From the NCBI RefSeq assembly GCF_000308695.1, contig NZ_BAGG01000115.1, forward strand, positions 62,001-126,000: DNA of 64,000 nt, given 5' to 3'. How positions within the stretch are numbered: position 1 is the first letter of the stretch; each line of letters opens with the position of its first letter. Of this stretch, positions 58,372 to 64,000 are shown piece by piece. The position numbers were made by a program, and so were the translations under genes. This stretch comes from Nocardia takedensis NBRC 100417 (GTDB taxonomy: Bacteria; Actinomycetota; Actinomycetes; Mycobacteriales; Mycobacteriaceae). A model generated the notes under the pieces. It was not told the DNA's origin. It saw nothing but the letters and a program-made list of their open reading frames with translations, and ran no database searches.

Positions 58372-60672
58372 CTAATCCTTGGTGGCGCGGCGGCGGACGC
58401 GGCGGGCGGCGGCGACCAGGTTGCGCAGGGAGGGTTCGAGTTGCCAGTAGTGGCGGGTCTTGAGGCCGCCGTCGGGGTTGGCCCACAGGTATTGCGGGGT
58501 GACGGCTTCGGCTGCCGCCGTGAGCAACTCGTCTAGTTCGTCGATGTCGGGGATGCGGGCCGAACGGCTCTCATAGACGCCGGGGCCGACGCCGTGGGTG
58601 AGGCCGCGGCCGGAGGCGTAGTCCTCGGTCAGGGCTTCGAGCACCCATTCGATCGAGCGGGTCGCGACGATCGCGGTGACGTCGGCGTCGAGTTCCTCGA
58701 TCGCCTGCACCACGTCCGCGCGGCCGGAATAGCCGATGTGGGTGTGGATCTGGGTCGCCGGACCGACACCGGAGGTCGCCAGGCGGAACGCGGCCACCGC
58801 CCAGCGCAGGTATTCGGGGCGGCCGTCGGGGCGGGCGGGCAGCAGTTCACGGATCGCGGGTTCGTCCACCTGGATGATGGCGATGCCCGCGCGTTCCAGA
58901 TCCACCACTTCGTCCCGGATCGCCAAGGCGACCTGGTCGGCGGTCTCGTAGAGCGGTTGGTCCTGACGCACGAAGGACCGGGCGATCATCGTCACCGGGC
59001 CGGTCACCATGCCCTTGACCGGCTTGTCGGTCAGCGACTGCGCGTAGCTGATCCACTCCACCGACATCGGCGCCGGCCGTGACACGTCACCGTAGATGAT
59101 CGGCGGGCGCACACACCGCGACCCGTACACCTGCACCCACCCGAAACGGGTGGTCGCGAAACCGTCGAGCAGTTCGGCGAAGTACTGGATCATGTCGTTG
59201 CGTTCGTGTTCGCCGTGCACGAGCACGTCCAGGCCGATGTCCTCCTGCAACCGGATGGTGGCCTCGATCTCGGCCTCGATCCGCTTGCGGTACTCCTCGT
59301 AGGACAGTCGGCCCGCGCCGAGGTCGTGCCGGGCCTGCCGGGCGCGGCCGGTCTGCGGGAAGGACCCCAGCGTGGTCGCGGGCACCACGGGCAGGTCCAG
59401 CCGCTCCTGCTGGGCGGCGCGGCGCACCTCGTAGGGCTCGCGTTCACGCATACCGGGGGTGATCGCGTAGACCCGTTGGCGCACAGCGTGTTTCTGCTTG
59501 AAGTGCACTTCGGTCGGCCGCTTGCGCCACTTGTCCGACGGGCCCTCGGTCAACGCCTTCGCGAGCGAGACCACCTCGCCCACTTTCTGTTTCGCGAACG
59601 CCAACCGGTCGGCGACATTGCCTTCGATGTCGTATTCGGCGAGCACGTCGTAGGGCACGTGCAGCAGTGTGGTGCCGGTGGAGACCACCAGATCCGGGCA
59701 CACCGCGGCCAATTCGTTCAAGTAGTTCAGCGTCACGTAACGATCCGCGCGCCACACGTTGCGCCCGTTGATGACGCCCGCGTAGAGCCGCTTGCGGCGG
59801 ATGCCGGGGATCTTCGCCAGATCTTCCGCACGCATCCGGTGGGTGGCCAGGTCCAGGCCGACCGCCTCGACGTTGGTGCCCGCCAGGATGGTCAAGGCTT
59901 CGCCGAAATCGCCGTACTGTCCGGTGACCAGAATGCGCGGACGCAGCGGCGCCTTGGATAGTCGCTGGTAGGCGCGCTCGAAGGCGGCCAACTCGGCCGG
60001 CGTGCGCTCACTGGTGTAGGCGGGCTCGTCCAACTGCACGCAGGTCGCGCCGCGCTTGGCGAGCACCTCGAACAGTTCCTCGTAGACCGGCAGCAACCGA
60101 TCCAACAGCCCGAGGGTGTCGAATTCGGTCTCACCGGGCACCTGCCCCGCCTTGGACAGCAGCAGCAGCGAGGCCGGACCCAACACCACCGGCCGCAGTT
60201 CGATCCCCCGCGCCATCGCGCGGTCGAATTCGTCGAGCAGGGCCTGCGGGTGCAGGGAGAACTCGGTGTCGGCGTCGAGTTCGGGCTGCCGGTAGTGGTA
60301 GTTGGTGCCGCAGTAACGCACCAATTCCAGCGGCGGCAGGTCCGGCCTGCCGCGCGCCATCAGGAAGTAGAAGTCCAGCGGGTCCAACTCGCCGCGGTGG
60401 GCCGCGAAACGGGACGGCACCGCGCCGAAGAGCAGCGCGTTGTCCAGGACGTGGTCGTAGAAGGAGAAAGTGTTGCCGGGGACCTGGGTCAGTCCGGTCG
60501 CGGCCAGCTCGCTGAACTGGCGATCCTGGATGTCACGGCCGACCGCGAGCAGGTCCTCCCTGCCGAGCGCCCCGCGCCAGTACGCCTCGAGCGCCCGCTT
60601 CAGTTCGCGGTGCGGACCGATCCTCGGGTAGCCGAGGATGCTGCTGCCGTATCCGTCGGTCGCGTTGACCAT
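58372..60672 (-). CDS. metE: MetE-like cobalamin-independent methionine synthase lacking zinc ligands
   Basis: A 766-residue two-barrel protein that aligns with E. coli MetE throughout: YPRIGPHRELKRALE at the start, TLGSFPQTGRAR, DVLVHGEHERNDMIQYFAE, WVQVYGSRCVRPPI, TDKPVKGMVTGPVT and IIQVDEPAIRE. The canonical zinc ligands are His-x-Cys, Glu and Cys. Here His645 is kept, but the Cys positions are Gly647 (THIGYS) and Gly735 (NPDGGLK) and the Glu position is Val669 (AIVATRS). Codons at 58732-58734, 58666-58668 and 58468-58470 confirm this. It may use another thiol or metal arrangement, or not make methionine. Confidence 0.85.
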   Translation of the reverse strand: MVNATDGYGSSILGYPRIGPHRELKRALEAYWRGALGREDLLAVGRDIQDRQFSELAATGLTQVPGNTFSFYDHVLDNALLFGAVPSRFAAHRGELDPLDFYFLMARGRPDLPPLELVRYCGTNYHYRQPELDADTEFSLHPQALLDEFDRAMARGIELRPVVLGPASLLLLSKAGQVPGETEFDTLGLLDRLLPVYEELFEVLAKRGATCVQLDEPAYTSERTPAELAAFERAYQRLSKAPLRPRILVTGQYGDFGEALTILAGTNVEAVGLDLATHRMRAEDLAKIPGIRRKRLYAGVINGRNVWRADRYVTLNYLNELAAVCPDLVVSTGTTLLHVPYDVLAEYDIEGNVADRLAFAKQKVGEVVSLAKALTEGPSDKWRKRPTEVHFKQKHAVRQRVYAITPGMREREPYEVRRAAQQERLDLPVVPATTLGSFPQTGRARQARHDLGAGRLSYEEYRKRIEAEIEATIRLQEDIGLDVLVHGEHERNDMIQYFAELLDGFATTRFGWVQVYGSRCVRPPIIYGDVSRPAPMSVEWISYAQSLTDKPVKGMVTGPVTMIARSFVRQDQPLYETADQVALAIRDEVVDLERAGIAIIQVDEPAIRELLPARPDGRPEYLRWAVAAFRLATSGVGPATQIHTHIGYSGRADVVQAIEELDADVTAIVATRSIEWVLEALTEDYASGRGLTHGVGPGVYESRSARIPDIDELDELLTAAAEAVTPQYLWANPDGGLKTRHYWQLEPSLRNLVAAARRVRRRATKD

Positions 60673-60770
60673 GTCTCTCCCTTTCGATCCCGGCTCCCCG
60701 CCGGTTCGAGTCTTACCAGCGCACCGCTAGCAATCGGATCACGTCCGGGCGCGCGTCGCACGCACCGGCA

Positions 60771-61640
60771 TCAAGCCCGGTACTGGTAGAAGCCCGCGCC
60801 GGTCTTCTTGCCGAGCAGGCCGGCTTCGACCATGCGCATGAGCAGCGGCGGGGCCGAGTACAGCGGTTCCTTGAATTCGGTGTACATCGAGTCGGCGATC
60901 GATTTCACGGTGTCGAGGCCGACGAGGTCGGTCAGCGCCAGCGGACCCATGGGGTGCGCACAGCCGAGCACCATCGCCTTGTCGACGTCTTCCTTCGTGG
61001 CGAAACCGGATTCGACCATGCGGATCGCGGAGAGCAGGTAGGGGACGAGCAGGGCGTTGACGACGAAGCCGGAGCGGTCGGCCGAACGGACGACTTGCTT
61101 GCCGAGCACTTCGCCCGCGAAGGCGATGGCCCGCTCGGACACCGATTCGGCGGTCTTGAGGGTGGTGACCAGTTCGACCAGCGGGAGCACCGGCACCGGG
61201 TTGAAGAAGTGCATGCCGACCACGCGCTCGGGGTTGGCGGTGGCGACGGCGATCTTCATGATCGGGATGGAGGAGGTGTTGGAGGCCAGCACCGCGTCCG
61301 GGTCGGTGACGACCTTGTCGAGTTCGGCGAAGATCGAGGTCTTCACCTCTTCGTTCTCGAGCACGGCTTCGACGACCAGTTGGCGGTCGGCGAAATCGCC
61401 GAGGTCGGAGGTGAAGCGCAGTCGCCAGGCGGCCTGTTCGCGTTCACGCTCGGTGATCTTGCCGCTGGACACGCCGCGGTCCAGCGACCGCAGGATCCGG
61501 GCGCGCCCCGCGGCGGCCAGTTCCCTGGTCTGTTCGTAGACGAGTACGTCGACGTGCGCGCGGGCGCACACCTCCGCGATGCCGGCACCCATCTGTCCGG
61601 CTCCGATGATTCCGACGCGCTGAATCTTCTCGCTGCTCAC
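60771..61640 (-). CDS. fadB2: 3-hydroxybutyryl-CoA dehydrogenase
   Basis: A 289-residue NAD-dependent enzyme. VGIIGAGQMGAGIAEV binds NAD, VEAVLENEEVKTSIFAELD and LASNTSSIPI line the cofactor, and the catalytic His-Glu pair is in VGMHFFNPVPVLPLVELV; a C-terminal helical domain includes DLVGLDTVKSIADSMY. GTG 61640 has AGGAG 6-7 nt upstream. It follows aceA in the same direction, as fadB2 (Rv0468) follows icl1, supporting growth on fatty acids. Confidence 0.93.
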   Translation of the reverse strand: MSSEKIQRVGIIGAGQMGAGIAEVCARAHVDVLVYEQTRELAAAGRARILRSLDRGVSSGKITEREREQAAWRLRFTSDLGDFADRQLVVEAVLENEEVKTSIFAELDKVVTDPDAVLASNTSSIPIMKIAVATANPERVVGMHFFNPVPVLPLVELVTTLKTAESVSERAIAFAGEVLGKQVVRSADRSGFVVNALLVPYLLSAIRMVESGFATKEDVDKAMVLGCAHPMGPLALTDLVGLDTVKSIADSMYTEFKEPLYSAPPLLMRMVEAGLLGKKTGAGFYQYRA

Positions 61641-61702
61641 GTCCCGCTCCTGCTGTTCGTTGTGACTGGTCGGGTTGGCCTGCCGGCCCAAGGGATAGGG
61701 AT

Positions 61703-61734
61703 GCCCTCCTCGCCGGGGCTGCGGCGAGGAGGGC
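61703..61734 (-). terminator. Hairpin between aceA and fadB2
   Basis: A perfect 12-bp stem GCCCTCCTCGCC (61703-61714) / GGCGAGGAGGGC (61723-61734) with an 8-nt loop, 63 bp before the fadB2 start. Likely a terminator of aceA or an attenuator of fadB2. Confidence 0.6.
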
Positions 61735-61857
61735 GGTACACCCCTACTGGCGTAGGAGATCGTGCGGTCGAAACCACCCAGCGCCGGGGCGCTGTAGAAC
61801 TGTCACCGCACCGAGGTGCGGACCTCGAAACGACACCGACACCGGTATCGCCCGAGG

Positions 61858-61973
61858 GGTTTGCGGCCGTCTCGCGTTCCAGTGGGCGAAGCGCATGCGC
61901 CGAAGGCGCGAGTCTCGCCCGCTGGAACGCGAGACACCAGGGGCCGCAAACCCCGCGTCGCCGAAGGCGACGC
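61858..61973 (-). ncRNA. Structured 3'-UTR element, copy B (after aceA)
   Basis: Same architecture as copy A: P1 GGTTTGCGGCC (61858-61868) / GGCCGCAAACC (61942-61952); P2, 20 bp, starting GTCTCGCGTTCCAG, with one G-U pair; P3 GCGCC-GAA-GGCGC; P4 GCGTCGCC-GAA-GGCGACGC (61955-61973). The P1 arms start 84 bp apart in both copies. Loop and junction bases (AAGCGCATGCG, CGCGAGTCTCG) are identical while stem bases differ in pairs. It lies 8 bp after the aceA stop. Confidence 0.6.
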
Positions 61974-61981
61974 CATTCAAC

Positions 61982-63271
61982 TCAGTGGAACTGACCTTCT
62001 TCGGTCGAGCCCTTCAGGGCCGCGGTCGAGGTGTTGGGGTCGACGGTGGTGGCGATGGTGTCGAAGTAGCCGGCACCGACCTCGCGCTGGTGCTTGATCG
62101 CCGTGAAGCCACGCTCGGCGGCGGCCTTGAACTCGCGCTCCTGCAGGTCGACGAAGGCGGTCATGCCCTCGCGGGCGTAGCCGTAGGCCAGGTCGAACAT
62201 GCCGTAGTTGAGCGAGTGGAAGCCGGCCAGGGTGATGAACTGGAACTTGAAGCCCATGGCGCCGAGTTCACGCTGGAACTTGGCGATGGTGGCGTCGTCC
62301 AGGTGCGCCTTCCAGTTGAAGGAGGGCGAGCAGTTGTAGGCCAGCAGCTGGTCCGGGAATTCGCCGCGGACGGCCTCGGCGAACTTGCGGGCGACCTCGA
62401 GGTCCGGCACGCCGGTCTCCATCCAGATGAGGTCGGCGTAGGGCGCGTAGGCCTTGGCGCGGGCGATGCAGGGCTCGATGCCGTTCTTCACACCGAAGAA
62501 GCCTTCGGCGGTGCGGGTGCCGTCGAGGAATTCGCGGTCGCGCTCGTCCACATCGGAGGTGATGAGGGTGGCGGCTTCGGCGTCGGTGCGGGCGATGATG
62601 ACCGAGGGGACGTCGGCGACGTCGGCGGCCAGGCGCGCGGAGGTCAGGGTGCGGATGTGCTGCTGGGTGGGGATGAGCACCTTGCCACCGAGGTGGCCGC
62701 ACTTCTTCTCCGAGGCGAGCTGGTCTTCCCAGTGCACACCGGCGGCGCCTGCGGCGATCATGGCCTTCTGGAGTTCGTAGGCGTTGAGCGCGCCACCGAA
62801 GCCGGCTTCGGCGTCGGCGACGATCGGGGCCAGCCAGTTCGACACCGAGGTGTCGCCTTCGACCTTGGCGATCTCGTCGGCGCGCAGCAGCGCGTTGTTG
62901 ATGCGACGCACGACCGAGGGCACCGAGTTGGCCGGGTACAGCGACTGGTCGGGGTAGGTGTGGCCGGATAGGTTGGCGTCACCGGCGACCTGCCAGCCCG
63001 ACAGGTAGATGGCCTTGAGGCCGGCGCGGACCTGCTGCACGGCCTGGTTGCCGGTGAGGGCGCCGAGGGAGTTGATGTAGTCCTCGTTGTTGACGAGGTC
63101 CCACAGGATCTCCGAGCCGCGCCGGGCGAGGGTGGCTTCTTCGACGACGGTGCCCTGGAGCTTCGACACCTGGTCGGCGGTGTAGTTGCGGGTAACGCCC
63201 TTCCAGCGCGGGTTGGTGTCCCAATCCTGCTGGATTTCCGCGGTGGTCTTCGGGGTGCCGGTGGTCGACAT
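61982..63271 (-). CDS. aceA: Isocitrate lyase
   Basis: A 429-residue glyoxylate-cycle enzyme that cleaves isocitrate to succinate and glyoxylate. The catalytic loop K-K-C-G-H-L-G-G, VADAEAGFGG (metal site), IARTDAEAA, YNCSPSFNWK and the C-terminal lid are present; length matches Icl1. ATG 63271 is preceded by purine-rich AGTCAGAG. Needed for growth on acetate and fatty acids, with fadB2 next. A RamB-like site lies upstream at 63458. Confidence 0.95.
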   Translation of the reverse strand: MSTTGTPKTTAEIQQDWDTNPRWKGVTRNYTADQVSKLQGTVVEEATLARRGSEILWDLVNNEDYINSLGALTGNQAVQQVRAGLKAIYLSGWQVAGDANLSGHTYPDQSLYPANSVPSVVRRINNALLRADEIAKVEGDTSVSNWLAPIVADAEAGFGGALNAYELQKAMIAAGAAGVHWEDQLASEKKCGHLGGKVLIPTQQHIRTLTSARLAADVADVPSVIIARTDAEAATLITSDVDERDREFLDGTRTAEGFFGVKNGIEPCIARAKAYAPYADLIWMETGVPDLEVARKFAEAVRGEFPDQLLAYNCSPSFNWKAHLDDATIAKFQRELGAMGFKFQFITLAGFHSLNYGMFDLAYGYAREGMTAFVDLQEREFKAAAERGFTAIKHQREVGAGYFDTIATTVDPNTSTAALKGSTEEGQFH

Positions 63272-63457
63272 CTCTGACTCCACTTCCTTCGGTCGGTCTG
63301 GTTGCCGCTGTCCCGAGATTTCCGCTCGGACTGCTGTGTCGGCAATTCGCAGGCTTGCTATGCCCTTGGGGTGTACTTCCACACGATTGCACACCCAGAA
63401 ATGGCCGTCTACCTGTTGCTACTGTGAATCGAAGCTAGGTTTCACAGCCGGTTTGCC

Positions 63458-63468
63458 AACTTTGCGAA
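63458..63468. promoter_or_regulatory. RamB-like box upstream of aceA
   Basis: AACTTTGCGAA fits the motif recalled for RamB of corynebacteria and mycobacteria (AACTTTGCAAA type), which controls isocitrate lyase genes. It lies 187 bp before the aceA start, with a TTTGCC repeat on either side. Confidence 0.45.
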
Positions 63469-63594
63469 ATTTGCCATTGAATTGCAAGCATGTTTCCTAC
63501 TCGTCGGTAGCCCTGACGTGGGATTTTTACGTTACGGTCGTACTGTTTGAGAGCGGCCCCGACGGTGGCCAACCCACCCTCGACGCCGACCGCT

Positions 63595-63610
63595 TGTGAG
63601 GACGTTCACA
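63595..63610. promoter_or_regulatory. CRP/GlxR-type binding site
   Basis: TGTGA-N6-TCACA is a perfect CRP-family consensus, within the longer palindrome CTTGTGA (63593-63599) / TCACAAG (63606-63612). It lies 95 bp before the lipase start and 324 bp from aceA. Confidence 0.65.
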
Positions 63611-63704
63611 AGTAGGGGCAGCCGCCTGCTGTGTGCGCCGGGCCACATCCGCGGCCCCCGGTGCGCCACGATGGACCGAACCGGACACACCGAACAGGAG
63701 CCCC

Positions 63705-64000
63705 ATGCGACCTCTGCGCCCCGCCGTGATCGCCACCGCCACGATCGCCGCCGCCACGATCGGCCTGCCGAGCGCCTTCGTCCCCGCCGCGAGCGCCGAC
63801 CCGGGCACGGTCGTCGCGATCGAACCGCTCTCGCCCGCCGCCATCCTCCCGGGATCGGTGAACTCCGCGCGACTGCGCTACGAGACGACCACCGTCGGCG
63901 AGGCGTCGACCACCGCGAGCGCGGCCGTCTGGTTCCCGCCGGGCGAGGCCCCCGAAGGCGGCTGGCCGGTCATCGCGTGGGCGCACGGCACCGTCGGACT
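63705..64000 (+). CDS. Secreted lipase/esterase, N-terminal part only
   Basis: The first 98 codons are in the window. A signal peptide (RPAVIATATIAAATIGLPSAF) ends near ASA|DPG. The mature start includes ARLRYETTTVGEASTTASAAVWFPPG and GWPVIAWAHGTVG, the strand and oxyanion turn typical of the secretory lipase (LIP) family of alpha/beta hydrolases. CAGGAG precedes ATG 63705. The catalytic residues lie beyond the edge. Confidence 0.75.
   Translation, partial: MRPLRPAVIATATIAAATIGLPSAFVPAASADPGTVVAIEPLSPAAILPGSVNSARLRYETTTVGEASTTASAAVWFPPGEAPEGGWPVIAWAHGTVG

Larger units (their letters stand above)
61641..61981 (-). other. aceA-fadB2 intergenic region rich in hairpins
   Basis: No gene is seen in these 341 bp. 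In aceA transcript order they hold the structured element copy B (61858-61973), a small hairpin CGAGGT-GCGG-ACCTCG (61812-61827), and a 12-bp hairpin (61703-61734). The region therefore probably limits read-through from aceA into fadB2. Confidence 0.6.
63272..63704. other. Divergent control region between aceA and the secreted lipase
   Basis: This 433-bp gap is relatively AT-rich and has no gene I can support. It contains TGTGAA/TTCACA arms (63424-63429, 63441-63446), a RamB-like box at 63458-63468 and a CRP/GlxR-type palindrome at 63595-63610. These suit carbon-source control of aceA and the lipase. Confidence 0.6.

Noticed and set aside
63424..63446. CRP-like site TGTGAA...TTCACA
   Set aside because: The arms are about 11 bp apart, too far for a CRP dimer; the site at 63595 fits properly.

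Overview
The window is very GC-rich DNA with NNC/NNG codon use, many GTG starts, ATGA/GTGA stop-start overlaps and several leaderless promoters. Gene content (MshA, SenX3-RegX3, HbhA, LprQ-type L,D-transpeptidase, EspG-like protein, isocitrate lyase, VKOR) points to a mycolate-producing actinobacterium, most likely Nocardia or a close relative. From memory, large parts match the Mycobacterium tuberculosis Rv0497-Rv0467 order: Rv0497-like, ppx, Rv0495c-like, regX3/senX3, gpm1, YbjN, mshA, Rv0484c-like SDR, L,D-transpeptidase, murB, DUF2505, then deoC, DUF2516, hbhA, XRE, DUF445, TetR, fadB2, aceA. Accessory blocks interrupt this backbone.

1-20 kb: polyphosphate/exopolyphosphatase genes, a family-2 glycosyltransferase, a tandem triplet of small secreted beta-rich proteins, the SenX3-RegX3 phosphate sensor, a secreted CocE-type hydrolase, glycolytic and mycothiol genes, MscL, an L,D-transpeptidase lipoprotein and MurB. 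20-23 kb: two DUF2505 paralogues, a methyltransferase, an orphan AbiEi-like protein and an LmeA-like protein.

23.4-35.9 kb: a methylated-amine catabolic island. A leftward operon encodes a cupin, a DmmA-like protein, a ferredoxin-type reductase, a haem-dependent oxidative N-demethylase alpha-like protein and an Amt transporter. A divergent rightward operon encodes an FAD oxidase, a gamma-glutamylmethylamide synthetase-like enzyme, the three N-methylglutamate synthase parts and an M20 amidase. Together they can be read as dimethylamine to methylamine to gamma-glutamylmethylamide to N-methylglutamate to glutamate, releasing formaldehyde. An XRE-cupin regulator sits beside it and PurU lies 4 kb downstream.

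35.8-38.7 kb: a 2.8 kb insertion bounded by a perfect 79-bp direct repeat made of the 3' end of the amidase gene. It holds an AbiE-like antitoxin/nucleotidyltransferase pair and one divergent unknown gene.

38.7-64 kb: deoC, purU, HbhA with its XRE regulator, DUF445, TetR, an ABC1 kinase, PPK2, an EspG-like protein, a DsbA-VKOR-HtrA envelope group, a HigBA-type toxin-antitoxin pair, a MetE homologue that lacks three of the four canonical zinc ligands, fadB2, aceA and the start of a secreted lipase. Two 115-bp elements, 23 kb apart and both placed just after the stop codons of leftward genes (deoC, aceA), share a four-stem fold with compensatory substitutions. No rRNA, tRNA, CRISPR array, transposase or integrase was seen.
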